Below, piece by piece: positions 6,818 through 21,800 of a DNA stretch of 64,000 bases. The position numbers and the translations under genes were made by a program. The notes under the pieces are model-generated. The model made no database searches and was not told the DNA's origin. It saw only the letters and a list, made by a program, of their open reading frames with translations. The stretch lies in assembly GCA_023053575.1 (NCBI GenBank), contig JAKZAP010000008.1, positions 6,342,715 to 6,406,714 on the forward strand. Direction: 5' to 3'. Each line of letters begins with the position of its first letter. Within the stretch, counting starts at the first letter, position 1. This DNA comes from Branchinecta lynchi (lineage: Eukaryota; Arthropoda; Branchiopoda; Anostraca; Branchinectidae).

Positions 6818-9800
6818 GTGAGTTATTCGTTATCCGTTCGTTATTATTTTCATACGTTATCCGCCTTCACAGTCTTGAAAGTATCATTTTTCTTTCCTTT
6901 TCTGTCCCATTTTCGTTTCCTTTTAAATTCCTGAGGTGTTTCCTGAGGTTTAATTTTTGACACGGCCGCTGTTTTTGCTACACGATTGGTGCGATGACAG
7001 CGAAGGTTTTTTATGGCACTTGAGCTTACTCAAGTGCCATATAGCGATTGTAATTTCTGTCCGTCAGTTGGTCTGTCGGTCCCGGTTTTGCTAGTTCGGG
7101 CACTTCCAGATAAGCTAGGACGATGAAACTTGGCAGACATATCAGGAACTGGACCAGATTAAATTAGAAATTGTCGCTTCCTCGATCCGACCATCTGGAG
7201 GGGAGTGGAAAGAGGGGGAATCCGGAAAAAATAGGAAAAATGAGATATTTTTAGCTTACGAACGGGTGATCGGATCTGAATGAAACTTGATATATGGAAG
7301 GACTTCGTGTCTCAGACCGTCCATTTTAAATCCAGACCGGATCCGGTGACACTGGGGGGAGTTGGAGGGGGAAACCGGAAATCTTGGAAAACACTTAGAG
7401 TGGAGGGATCCGGATGAAACTTGGTGGACAGTACAAGCAAAAATCCTAGATACGTGACTGATATAACCGGAACGGATCCGCTCACTTTGGGGGAGTTGGG
7501 GGGGGGGGGAGAAGTCCGAATTTGTTGTGATCCCGCGAGTTCCGTGCTTCCTGATGTGCTGGGACGATGGAAATTGGCAGGCATGTCTGGGACCCGACCA
7601 GATTAAATAGGAAATCGTCAATTCCCCGATTCGACCATCTGGGGGGGGGGGAGTGGAGGGAGGGTGAAGCTAAAATTTGAGGTATTTTTAGCTTGCGAAC
7701 GGGTGATCGGATCTTGATGAAAATTGATATTTAGGATGACCTCGTGTCTCAGACATCTCACTTTAAATCCGGGCCGGATCCGATGACACTGGGGGGAGTT
7801 AGAGGAGGGAACCGGAAATTTTGAGAAACGCTTAAAGTGGAGGGATCGGGATGAAACTTGGTGGGAAAAACAAGCACAGGTCCTAGACACTTCATTGGCA
7901 TAACCGGACCGGATCAGGGCACTGTGGGGGAGTTGGGGTGGGGGTCCGGATTTCTAGCGATCCCGTGAGTTCGGCATACTTCCTGATGCCCTAGGGCGAT
8001 GAAACTTGGCAGGTATGTCAGGGATCCGAACAGATTGACTTGAGAACAGCCGTTTTCCCGCCCCGACCATCGTGGGGGGAGTGGGTGGATGGGGAGTCTG
8101 GAATCTAGTGGCGTGCATAACTTTTGAACGGGTGATCGGATTTGAATGAAACTTGTCTGGTGAGCTATCGCCTCGGACGTTCAGTGTCACGTCCGGGTCG
8201 GGTCCGATACCTGTGGGGATGGGGGGGGGGGGGGGAACTCAAGAAACTCTAAAAGCAGAGGGATTGGGACGAAACTTAATGGATGGAACAAGCATTAGGC
8301 CTAGATGAAATTGACGGAGCCAGATGTTTTCGGGGCTCTGTGGGGGGAGTTGGAGGGGGTTTCCTGGAATTCCGGTAGTCGTGAGTTGGAATAGTTCCAG
8401 ATGTAAAACGACAACGAAACTTTGCAGGCATATTAGCGACCCGAATTATCTTGACTTAAGAACCTGACACAACATACCCCCCGAAACTTCCGTTCCTAGA
8501 TCCGAGCATTTTTTGGGGAGCAAGAGAAGAGAAATATGGAAATTGACTTCTATAAATTGCGAACGAGTGGTCTGATTCGAGTGAAACTTCATGGGTGATA
8601 CGAATCGATGGCCTCGACATGTAAAACATGCGTTCGAACCATATGCGACCACGATTAGGGGAATTGGGGGTGGGGGGACTTTTGACATGCACAAAAACCA
8701 AACGGATGGACCGAATGAGATGCAATTCGACAGTGCAGAGTTTATGCGGCCTAGATTTGTTATTTGGCGTCCGGGCCGGATTCGGCCAAGGTAGGGGGGG
8801 TACTGGAAACTTGCAGATGGGCTATGCTCCAATTTCAGACAAACTTGATGGACAGGAACAGGGAATTAAGAGATTTGGCTCGAACCGGCTCCGACAACGT
8901 TAGTGGGAGGGGGGGGGGGTACCGGAACTTTCCAAAAATGCTCAGATTCGAGTGAAAACTTGATAGATGGTATAAACAAAGATGCTTTAGGTGGTCGATT
9001 TTTTTTATTCGGAACCAGATTCGGCCACGGTAGGTGGAGATAGAGTGAGTACCGGAAATCGTGTAGCACGATCAAACAAATGGATTTATTGGGATGAAAG
9101 TTTGAACAGTCATGTGCATTTGCTACAGACAATCGAGACGATGCCGGAACTGCTCAGACTCAAATATCATATTTCTATTTCCGAACCGCATTTTTGGATG
9201 GCGGGTGTATTTTGTGACGTTCTCATCTACTTTCTTGTACAGCCTACTCGTACAAGTGCCATATGAGCTCGTAGCTCTTGTTTCTGTATTTTGATCAACT
9301 TCGGTTTGGATATAACATTGTTTGAATATATGTTTCAAAGTAAGCTTGGGCTCAAAGAATATTTATCTTTTTTGAAGTATTGGGTCATCATCGCAGCAGA
9401 CTTTGGAGCTCCAGTCCAGGTTTATTTCAATAGTAATTAAGATAATTATAGGGTAGGCCTAAATAGGTAGATAAAGTAGTTGTTAAGTGTGTTACTTATA
9501 TTTACTGGAAGGTATCCTACAACTGTGCTTCCGGAGATAGCTGGTTGATGCCTCCCCGGACCTCCAGTGCCTTCAAAATTGTAGTATTCACAGATGGAAA
9601 TGGAAATTCTGGTAAGTTAATGACGGAAGTTTTATCACGCACTGAAAAAAAAGTTAAAATATCCAGGATGAAAACAGGAAAATAAACAGTTAAACTGAGC
9701 TTTCGAAAACTAGGCAAATGCGCAAGATGGAACAGAAACAAGAGCTGGAAGCTCATATGGCACTTGCAAGACTTGGTAAATAAGAATTACGATGTACCCT

Positions 9801-12800
9801 TGGAAATCGGCATGGGCTCCGAGCCCATGCCGAGGAAGTATCCACCAAGGCTCAAAGAGGGCGAAAGATGGCGCCCTAAATATAGTCTTATTTATTCAAC
9901 ATAAATTATCCTTCAGAACTTTCAGAAATTTAAATCCCTATTCTCTTTTAATTTTATTTTCTAACCATAATATATACTTTGATGAAATCAAAGTAATTAT
10001 TTCAGGATTGATTTTAATTGCATTAGTACTATTTGATCACGACCTCCAGTGCGCTACCTCAATAGCCACACAAAAACTTGTCAAGCTATTGGCATACTAA
10101 CTTTAATGGCAAGGGAAATAAATAAATAAACCAGTTTAAGACAAATGCCAGCTGCCAATTTTTCTGCACTGTATGATGATTATTGTTTCAGCGTTCCGGA
10201 CCAGGAATGTCGGTTGACAGCATTGAAGAAGGTTCTCGAAAAAATTCCCAAAGTCCGATATGCCAATCTGCGGTATCTAGTCAAATTTCTTAACGAGTTA
10301 GTCAAGTATCAAGATGTGAACAAGATGACCCCGTCCAATTTAGCTATAGTCATGGCGCCGAATTTGATCTGGAGCCCCGTGGAAGACAACAATAATATGA
10401 TTGGGTAAGTTCTCTTCCTGTTTTGGGGATCCCAAAACGCAAATGACGGATACCTATGACTTCATAAAATTTGTCCGTCTTTCAGCACGATAACGGTCGA
10501 AGAAGTTGAGATATTTTGTTCAAACTTTGTGTGAGCATCCACTGGGTCATGGATCATTACAGGTCAAGCTCGTAGATGGCACTGTAGCCCTACATTTAGA
10601 GTGGGGGAAGAGGCTTTAAAATAAGGAATGACAAAAATAAATCAAGCTAATTGGAGAGTGGATTAAGGGATAGGAGACACGCTGAATCCGAAACCGAACA
10701 AATAGGATATTGAATATTACCGAAAAATAATATTACCGGATAGATAGTTTGCCCGGAATCCGGTTCTATCTGAAGTTGAATAAAAGTACGATACAGGGGT
10801 ACAGAGACATGTCGAGTCTGTTTCTGAATTTTCTTTTTTCACCGGACAAGTAATTTGCCATCCGACGAAAACCGGAAAATTGGTTAGAGGGAAAGTCTTA
10901 TTTAAAGTTGATTAGATGTTAAACGTAAGTCGATTAGAGCGTCGGTTTAGAGGCAAAATACATCCAGAATCGATATTAGAATTTTACGTTCCCGCCGGAC
11001 AAGTACACTGACCAGAATCCGGCGACAACCGGAAAAGTAGATCAGAGCATCCTTATAGGAGCAAGAATACTAGCTAAATCCATTTGTAAACCTGAATTTT
11101 CTCGCGGGATAATTAGTTTCTCCGGAATCCGGCAGAGACCGGAAATTTGATGAAAGTAAACAAACATTCTTAAGTCGACCGGAGCATCAAAAAGGGGCTA
11201 AAAATACATTTTGAGGCTGAGTGTGTCTCACCGGGCAAGTGTTTGACCGGAGTCCGTCCAAAACGGAAATTTCGAAGAAGTAAAATAAAATTCTGCTTTG
11301 TGATATCGATGAAAATTGGTTGGAGAAGGCAGGTGTACCCGAAAAGGACAGGGTGAATCAGGAAATACTGGTTATTCTCGCCTTTGATGGATAGTAATGT
11401 CGGAATTTAGTCAAAACAGTATTTTAATCAAATGTGGGTTCGGCAGGGATTGAAGATCTGCAAGACCGGATTATCTGTATTAAAGTTTATCGGAAAAGGG
11501 CTGAGACAGGACGGTCTAGTTACCTTTTATTTCTTAACGTATAGAGGCTCGGCTGTCCTCCGACAAAACCTAGCATCTACAAAAAAAAAAAAAATCGGAT
11601 TTTAGTTAGGATTTGATCCCAACCTAATCAGACCACGAGGAATTCAATGGTGAAATGAGAATTTTTCTACGAGGCTTAGTTTCTTAGATACCACCTAGTA
11701 TCTACACAAGGTCTCAACTTTATTTTCGGTCTTTACCTAGTATGTACATACTATAAATTTGTTTTTTCTCCAATACACCTAATATCTGTCAAAGCTACGC
11801 TCCACTATCAACAAAATCAACAGCACCATCACTTTATTGTTTACAAAAAAACTACATTAGTTTGCTGAATGTATACGGAAAAAGAAGCAGCTTTAAAAAA
11901 CAACGTTTATTTTGCGTTTTTCCTCGGAAGCTACTCAGGTGCAGATACTAGGTTTTGTCGGAGGACAGCCGGGCTTGAGACCCGATTATTATGCATTTCT
12001 TCGTTGCTCAGCTATTTACGAATAATCGATTTTCATACAGCGGACTGGATCTGTCCGATTTGTGGTACCTCTCTGCGCTTGCCCCTTTGTTGTATGCTTG
12101 ACAAAACTTATTTACGGAAAAGAAGTGTTCACGCAGTGAGCCCCCTGTTGCGAGCTGATCACTGGCAACTATAGCGCCTCCAACCGTGATTATAGCGCCC
12201 CCAACCGGGGCGCTATAATCGTAAAGCATTGGGAAATTTGTACAGCACCTTCTGCGCTCCTTCTGTACTATTTCGTTCTGGCGTCACTCATGGTCTGCGA
12301 AAGAAGGAGATTAAAAAGATGAGATCATATTATTTTAAATATGCGAAGCACCTGCTCCAAATTATGTCATAACCATACATTGACGGAGAAATTCAAGATG
12401 CAAGTCTAACCCTTTTGGATGTTTCATCATCGCTTTCAAAAATCATGGACAACAGGGCCGAACCGCACGACGTCGTCCACTGCTTCCTGACCGAAGACTG
12501 AAAATTAAGTGTCTTTTTCTGCGTGTTTATGAGTTATGTTTATTTCTTCATTTACTCCGCCTTTTCAAAATGGCGGGTCATAAATAAATTACTTACTTAC
12601 TTAAGTTGCTTTTTTTTTGGATGTAGTTTCGGCGTAGTTTCGCTTAAAAGCCGTTTATTTGTCCATTCCATTTGCTGTAGTTTCTAACCTGAAACCACGG
12701 AGCTCAAACTACAAACTACCTCGCCGCCGTAGTTCGGTGTAGTTAGACTTTTCGGAAACAAGAACTCAATAAAACGCAAGTAAGACAAAACAAGAGCCAA

Positions 12801-15800
12801 ACTACAAACTTGGACGAAACAAAAGTGAATCCAATAAAACGCAACTTTACTTACTAAAAAGCCGCGCTTGTATTGAGATTCAAAATTTCCGCGTCATGTG
12901 TAATTTGTTTTCTGGGGACGGCTGTAGATATTCTGAGCGTCACTATTAGAGCAGATAGTGGAAAATCAAGAACTCACATAGTAGAATGCAAATAATTCAG
13001 CGTATTCAATTAAAGGACACCTAAACAATGAAACCATACTTGAACACACCATGGAGAATGCATTTACGGACATGGCCACGGAGAGCATTCTTCTCCTGAG
13101 CGGGACGTTTTCAAAATAGGGATGTTCGTTTCTGGAGGTTTGCAAATGCAGACTCCGAGACAAAAAGCGCAATTCATTCAAATCTTGTACAGCGCTGGCC
13201 GGATCGTATTGGAATTTCTTCTAGATATACGTTTGGTCTTAACTGGTTAAAAAATATTCCAGAAAAAGGGTTGATTGAAGACATTCGTTCATTTCTAAAA
13301 TTGTTCGGTACTGAAATAAGGACAGTTGCAAAATGGAGCACTATTTCGTATTTGGATTGGGTTTTCTGCAGGCAATGTTAACGGAAGTCATACAGATAGG
13401 GATGATACTTGGTACTCTTCATTCAGGTGTCCTTTAAATGATACAGTAATAAGTTGGCTTTTAGTTAAACTTTAAGAAGACCGACAACTATTCCCCTTTG
13501 GGATCCTATTGAAACCTTTGTTCTTATTCACGTTTAAACCAGCGTATTTCCTGTCTTAAAGTAGTTTTCCTACCATTCATTTGCTCTATTGGCTTGCTAA
13601 TATCGTTGTTCTCTAGGATGAACATGAGCTTGGCAAACACCCACAGCCTCATCGTCGAGCACCTTATCACTCATTGCGACTTCTTCTTTCCAGACGCAAG
13701 TAAGCAAAAATCACCTTACCTTACCTTAAAATATCATGATGCTTCTAGGAGGCCATAGCGTAGGCGACGTCGAAAAATTTCGTTCGAATGACAAAGCGAT
13801 TTTTTAAGTGCGGGTTTTTTTTTTCAGCGTAAACGCTTCTGGCATAAACTTGCAACTTCCATTCTCACCCTCCCTCTTTCCATGAAAGTTCCAGATCTCA
13901 GAAAGTTCCCCAAGTAGACTACCAGTAAATTGCAATTGTCTTTCGTGACGGCCCAAGAACTGGCTACTTTTTTTCGTGGCGTTTCAAGAGAGCGGTAATG
14001 CAAACTTCTTTAAGAGCAGGTGTGCGGTTTTCCCATTGTAACAGTAAGTCTTAAGTTAAGTTAGTCCGACGGTGGCGGCAAAGTTCCAAGTTTAAATACA
14101 CCTTTTATAGATACAAAAAGACAGTACACTTTATTAAGCCGACACGCCCTTTTCTAGGTAGGCTAGAAATAATATTAAAAAAATGTGGCTTTTCGCTCTG
14201 GACGACTTGGGTAAACTGTGTCGGGACGAATTACTATTTAGTATCGTCTCTTAGCTCATCTAGGGCAAGAACTAACCGTATAATTTTCCTTTACCTTCAT
14301 ATAGATCCTCGAATCTATTTGATTGGAAAAATCTTCCGTCCTAGAAGGGTAGAAGTCATGATTACTCTTCACCAGATAGTTTTGGAGAGCAAGGATAGAT
14401 CAAGCGAGCATTCTAACGCCCAAGGGAGTTGGAGACTATTGGAGAGGGAATGTCGCTCTGCCTTCAGTATTTCAGTAAAGTGTTGTTCAAATTGGTGTAA
14501 TACGCTGTGTAGGCTAAGGATTGCCCACGCCATCGTTTTCTGACTAGCTAGAGCAAACCAAGAACATGGCGATTTTTTTTTTATGGCACTTGAGCTTACT
14601 CAAGTGCCATATAGCGATTGTAATTTCTGTCCGTCAGTCGGTCTGTCGGTCCCGGTTTTGCTAGTTCGGGCACTTCCAGATAAGCTAGGACGATGAAACT
14701 TGGCAGGCATATCAGGAACTGGACCAGATTAAATTAGAAATTGTCACTTCCTCGATCCGACCATCTGGAGGGGAGTGGGGGGAGGGGGAATCCGGAAAAA
14801 ATAGGAAAAATTAGATATTTTTAGCTTACGAACGGGTGATCGGATCTTAATGAAACTTGATATATGGAAGGACTTCGTGTCTCAGACACTCCATTTTAAA
14901 TCCAGACCGGATCCGGTGACACTGGGGGGAGTTGGAGGGGGAAACCGGAAATCTTGGAAAACACTTAGAGTGGAGGAATCCGGATGAAACTTGGTGGAAA
15001 GTACAAGCAAAAGTCCTAGATACGTGACTGATATAGCCGGAACGGATCCGCTCACTTTGGGAGAGTTGGGGGGGGGGGGGAGAAGTCCGAATTTTTAGTG
15101 ATCCCGCGAGTTCCGTGCTTCCTGATGTGCTGGGACGATGGAAATTGACAGGCATGTCTGGGACCTGACCAGATTAAATAGGTAATCGTCAATTCCCCGA
15201 TTCGACCATCTGGGGGGGGGGGAGTGGAGGGAGGGTGAAGCCAAAATTTGAGGTATTTTTAGCTTGCGAACGGGTGATCGGATCTTGATGAAATTTGATA
15301 TTTAGGATGACCTCGTGTCTCAGACATCTCACTTTAAATCCGGGCCGGATCCGATGACACTGGGGGGAGTTGGAGGAGGGAACCGGATAGTTTGAGAAAC
15401 GCTTAAAGTGGAGGGATCGGGATGAAACTTGGTGGGAAAAACAAGCACAGGTCCTAGACACGTCATTGACATAACCGGACCGGATCAGGGCATTGTGAGG
15501 GAGTTGGAGTGGGGGTCCGGATTTCTAGCGATCCCGCGAGTTCGGCATACTTCCTGATGTCCTAGGGCGATGAAACTTGGCAGGTATGTCAGGGATCCGA
15601 ACAGATTGATTTGAGAACAGCCGTTTCCCCGACCCGACCATCGTGGGGGGAGTGGGTGGATGGGGAGTACGGAATCTAGTGGCGTGCATAACTTTTGAAC
15701 GGGTGATCGGATTTGAATGAAACTTGTCTGGTGAGCTATCGCCGTCACGTCCGGGTCGGGTCCGATACCTGTGGGGATGGGGGGGGGGGGGGGGGGGTGG

Positions 15801-18800
15801 AAAACTCAAGAAGCTTTAAAAGCAGAGGGATTGGGACTTTTTGGTAACTTTTGAACGGGTGATCGGATCTTGATGAAAATTGATATTTAGGATGACATTG
15901 TGTCTCAGACACCTCACTTTAAATCCGGGCCGGATCCGATGACACTGGGGGGAGTTGGAGGAGGTAACCGGAAATTTTGAGAAACGCTTAAAGTGGAGGG
16001 ATCGGGATGAAACTTGGTGGGAAAAACAAGCACAGGTCCTACACACGTCATTGACATAACCGGACCGGATCCGATGACACTGGGAGGAGTTGGAGGAGGG
16101 AACCGGAAATTTTGAGAAACGCTTAAAGTGGAGGGATCGGGATGAAACTTGGTGGGAAAAACAAGCACAGGTCCTCGACACGTCATTGACATAACCGGAC
16201 CGGATCAGGGCACTGTGGGGGAGTTGGGGTGGGGGTCCGGATTTCTAGCGATCCCGCGAGTTCGGCATACTTCCTGATGTCCTAGGGCGATGAAACTTGG
16301 CAGGTATGTCAGGAATCCGAACAGATTGACTTGAGAACAGCCGTTTCCCCGACCCGACCATCGTGGGGGGAGTGGGTGGATGGGGAGTCCGGAATCAAGT
16401 GGCGTGCATAACTTTTGAACGGGTGATCGGATTTGAATGAAACTTGTCTGGTGAGCTATCGCCTCGGACGTTCAGTGTCACGTCCGAGTCGGGTCCGATA
16501 CCTGTGGGGATGGGGGGGGGGGGGGTGGAAAACTCAAGAAACTCTAAAAGTAGAGGGATTGGGATGAAACTTAATGGATGGAACAAGCATTAGGCATAGA
16601 TGAAATTGACGGAGCCAGATGGTTTCGGGGATCTGTGGGGGGAGTTGGAGGGGGTTTCCTGGAATTCCGGTAGTCGTGAGTTAGAATAGTTCCAGATGTA
16701 AAACGACAACGAAACTTTGCAGGCATATTAGCGACCCGAATTATCTTGACTTAAAAACCTGACACAACATACCCCCGGAAACTTCCGTTCCTAGATCCGA
16801 GCATTTTTGGGGGAGCAAGAGAAGAGAAATATGGACTTCTATAAATTGCGAACGAGTGGTCTGATTCGAGTGAAACTTCATGGGTGATACGAATCGATGG
16901 CCTCGACATGTAAAACATGCGTTCGAACCATATGCGACCACGATTAGGGGAATTGGGGGTGGGGGGACTTTTGACATGCACAAAAACCAAACGGATGGAC
17001 CGAATGAGATGCAAACTCGACAGTGCCGAGTTTATGCGGCCTAGATTTGTTATTTGGCGTCCGGGCCGGATTCGGCCAAGGTAGGGGGGGGGTACTGGAA
17101 ACTTGCAGATAGGCTATGCTCCAATTGCAGTCAAACTTGATGGACAGGAACAGGGAATTAAAGAGATTGGGCCCGAACTGGCTCCGACAACGTTGGTGGG
17201 AGGGGGGGGGGGGTACCAGAACTTTCCAAAAATGCTCGGATTCGAGTGAAACTTGATAGATGGTATACACGAAGATGCTTTAGGTGGTCGATTTTTTTTA
17301 TTCCGAACCAGATTCGGCCACGGTAGGTTGAGATAGAGTGAGTACCGGAAATCGTGTAGCACGTCTAGGGATCAAACAAATGGATTTATTGGGATGAAAG
17401 TTTGAACAGTCATGTGCATTTGCTACAGACAATCGAGACGATGCCGGAACTGCTCAGAAATGAGTGAAACTAAATATCCTATTTCTATTTCCGAACCGCA
17501 TTTTTGGATGGCGGGTGTATTTTGTGACGTTCTCATCTACTTTCTTGTACAGCCTACTCGTACAAGTGCCATATGAGCTCGTAGCTCTTGGTTTCTTAAT
17601 CACGCCCGTCATGTCCTGCTCGCAGAATAAGCTGACGCGTATAGCTTGTATGCAGATTATTCCACTAATTTGAACAATGCTTAAGGGACGTGTCTACTTA
17701 GGATAGTAATTCAATCTACTTCAGTAGTATTTCCTTCTATTCTCGTTCCCGAGATTCTTCACTTCATAGCTGTATCCCATATTATCTATTGGCAATACAC
17801 TGATTATCATCCTTCCACGTTTTTCTCTTTACGTGAAGTATCATGACGCCCGATCTTTATTTCCGATGAGCTTATTCATCTGGAAACCAGTAATGCAAAT
17901 TTTGACAAGATTTTCATCTAAGGCAAGTCCTTAGATGAAAATCTAAGGACTATCAAACACGGTTTTGGCAAAACAGCCAAAGCCATGTGTAATTTTCTAT
18001 AAGCATAGATTAGTCGTAAAGTGGTCAACTATTTCAGACATCTGAGCAGAAATACTCTTTAGTGCGAGGTGTCCTTTAAGGCTAATACATTCTAGAGACA
18101 ACACAGATATTTCACACATCTCACCTTCAATGATAGTCCAGTGCTCAGTTTCGATTCAGTAATTGTTTTTTCCCGCTTCAGGTAACATGGATTTTTATGT
18201 AACGTGCACAAAAGTAGTGAGGGAACAACCGTCGCCCAGAGCCACATCCCTGAACACTAGGTCCTCTGCACCTGCTCCCATTAGCCGGAGCCACCAACGG
18301 ATGGGGTCATTCGATGGCCTGCTCTCATTTGCCAATGGAGGTGACCCTGGGTAAGCGATCATCACCTTCTTCTCTTGTCACCTTCTTCCCCAAGCCTGTT
18401 TTCGTCCAAATATCTGAAACCGTTCCCGAGTTAGCGTGCTAATATACAGATGGAAGGAATATTTTATGAAGGCTTAAGTATCCGTCCCTTTCGTTTCTGA
18501 CCCAAAAAGTTGTTCTACGTTTTTAGAATGTAACTATGACTACCCTAACTTCGCTTTGTATTATAGAATCTTGTAATATCAGTGCGTTTTAAAGTGCCTT
18601 CTGCTTCTTCAAACTGCCGTTATTTTTACCGGTATCAAGCTTGACTCGTGTACCTATTGGGAGTTCATACATGCAGCTTTGAAGTTCGTTGCGGTTATCC
18701 GCGGAAATCTGTCACCAGTCCAATTCTTTAGACTGGTTTTACGTGTAAAAAAAATGTAAAGGAATGTCGATAAGCCGGAAGGTTCATTAGTGGTTACCAA

Positions 18801-21800
18801 ACAACAAAAAACATGTAAAACAATATGTATTGTAGACTATATTTAGAATTAAATAAATAAACAAAAACAGACGGTTTCACTATCAATCTAGTATGAAATA
18901 GTTTGTTGAGAGTGGATGTACATAATGATGTGGGTTGGAACTTGGAACCGACTGGAATTCCGAGTGAAAGCTTCTGCGCTTTTCTCGAGATTCTCGAGAG
19001 AATGATTGTAAAATCAATACTTAGTTGTGCATACACACCAGTTAATTTTAAAATCACAGAACTGTATATACCCACATTTTAATCGCGCACATTTCAATAT
19101 TTTATAGTTCCATATAGCGATCGCAAATTCTGTCCGTCCGTCCACCGGGTTTTGCTAGTGTGGGCATTTCACATAAGCTAGGACGATAAAGCTTGGAAAG
19201 CATATGAGGGAACCGTCAACCGACCGGATTAAATTGGAAATAGTCATTTCCCCGATCCGACCAATTCGGGGGGGGGGGATGGAGGGGGAATCCGAAAAAT
19301 TATGGTATTTTTAATTTAAGAGCGGGTGATCGGATCTTAATGAAATTTGATATTTTGAAAGACCTCGTCGTCTCAGAGGTCCCACTTCAAACCCGGGACG
19401 GATCCGGTGACTTTGGGGAGAGGCTTGGGAAACCCATAGAGTGGAGGGATCTCGATGAAACTTGGTGGGAAAAACAAGCACATGTCCTAGATATTTCATT
19501 GATATTACCGGACCGGATGGGGGCACTGTGGGGGAGTTGGGGTGGGGGGGTTAGGGTCCGGATTTCTAGTGATCCCGCGAGTCCGGTACTTCCTGATGTG
19601 CTAAGAGGGTGAAACTTGGCAGGCATGTCAGGGACGCGAACAGACTAACTTGAGAATAGTCGTTTCCCCGATCCGACCATCTGGGGGGAGTGGAGGAATG
19701 GAGAATCCGGTATCTAGTGGCGTGCATAACTTTTGAACAGGTAATCGGATTTGAATGAAACTGGAAACTGGAAGTGGAAAGAGCTACCTTCTCAGATGTT
19801 CCATGTCAAGTCTGGATCGGATCGGATACTTGTGAGGGGCGTGGAGGGGGGCTCTAGAAAACTCTAGAAGCGCTTAGACTCGAGGGATTGAGATGAAACT
19901 TGGTGGGGAGAACAAGCAGTAGGCCTAGATACGTAATTGACGGAGGCAGATCGTATCGGGGCTTTGTGGGGGGAGTTGGAGGTGTGTTTCACTGAATTCC
20001 GGCGATAGTGAGTTAGCATAGTTCCAGATGTGATAAGGACGACAAAAGGTGTGGCGCGTGTCAGGGTCCCGAACAGACTGACTTGAGAGTAGTTGTTTCC
20101 CCAATCCTACCATCGTGAGGGGAGTGGAGGGATGGGGAATCCAGAATCTAGTGGCATGCATAACTTTTGAACGGGGATTGGCTTTGAATGAAACTTGGCA
20201 AGTGGAAAGAGCTATCGTCTCAGATGTTCCGTGTCAAGTCCGGATAGAATCCGATACTTGTGTGTGGGGGGGGGGGGGGGCTCCGCAAAACTCAGAAACG
20301 CTTTGAGTCGAGGGACTGAGATGGAACTTGGTGGGGAGAAGAAGCATTAGGTTTAGATGCGTAATTGACGGAGACAGATGGTATCGGGGCTCTGTGGGTG
20401 GAGTTGGCGGAGGTTTTCCGGAATTCCGGTGATCGCGAGTTACAATAGTTCCGGTGTCCGGTCAGTTCGTCACAGGACAATCTGTCACAAGGACAATTCG
20501 TCATACGGACAATTTGTCATTAGTACGAACATTTCGTCACAGATAGCCTGATTTCAAGTTTGGATTTGGTTTTAAGCTGTATATTATTGAATACTCAGTT
20601 ACATTAACAAATTTATTTAGTTTGACTAGACCAATATCTCCCTACTACGGTTCAGTCGCAGTTAGTCTTCGTACTTCCACTTCTTGGGTGGGTTCGGGCA
20701 CCCAGCAACAAATCCCTCAATACTCATTTTTGTTTTGCCCTGGTCCGGCAGCAGAAACAAAATGAATTTAAAAATATTTGGATGAGCTGTTCCAACATGT
20801 TTGTTGAGTGCTGAATGACATCCTTTAAATTCTTGTAAGCCCTAGGAAAGTCTTCTGCGACGCGCTCAAAGACGTTCCAGACAGGGGTACGAAAGAGAGC
20901 ATTTTCTGCTTGCCCTGATGGCCTTTGATGTTCTTCCAATGTAAGTGTCTTCAAAGTAGTCGAGGATTGGATATACTTCAGCTGAACAGATTTGAACATA
21001 ACAGTCGAACGCTGATGGGATATCTACCATTGGGAGAAAAGCCAACGCTGTCATCATTCTCATGGGGAAAGCAAAGTCGCTGCAAGACGAATACTTCTCG
21101 ACAACATTGCTGTTTGCTTGAATTTGTGTTTTGTATATGAGAATCCTTAATAATAGAGTTTTTCGTGACCTCTCTGAGCCTGTGCGAGTTCCATATTTAA
21201 CTAATAACACCTTGACTCTCCTCGAAAATATATAACATCCGGCCACGGGGGGGGGGGGGAGCGGAAGTTTGCAGATAAGCTATGCTCCGATTCCTGTCAA
21301 ACTTGATGAACCGGAAGAGGAGATGTCAAAGATGCGACTTTTGTGTTTTCAAGTCGTATTTGGACACAGTAGGTGGAGTTGGAGATGGAGTCCCAGAAAT
21401 GTTGTGGCTTGCATAGGGGTCAAACGAGTGCAGTGATTTAAAGGAAACTTGGAATTTAGATAGAGTATATGCCCTAGATGACATATTTTAGGTTCCGAAC
21501 CTGATCCGACCACAGTGGAGAGTTTTCCAAAAGTGTCGCAGATTTGAGTAAAACTTCATAGGTGGTAAGAGAAGGTGCTTTAGATGATCCGTTCACTAGT
21601 CTGAACCAGGTTCGGCCGCGTTAGGGGGAGTTGGAGGGAGGTACCGGAAATCGTGTGGCACGTCTAGGGTCATTTCAAAACAGTCATTGGCGCCAGATGA
21701 TCCCAGGCGATGTCGGAAATGCTCAGACTTGAGTGAAACCACATATCCTATTACCAGGTCTGAACCGCATTTTTGGGTGGTGGGTGTATTTTGCGACGTT

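Noticed and set aside
7012..9282. CRISPR-like array from regularly repeated boxes
   Set aside because: Units are about 150-280 bp and diverged, with no unique spacers, in a eukaryotic genome; they are tandem repeats in a mobile element.
7256..9338. Overlapping proline- and arginine-rich reading frames on both strands
   Set aside because: They come from G-rich tandem units of the HINE element; frames repeat with the units and break at every indel.
12966..13181. Minus-strand frame over the MITE
   Set aside because: It is the complement of MITE sequence without any known motif.
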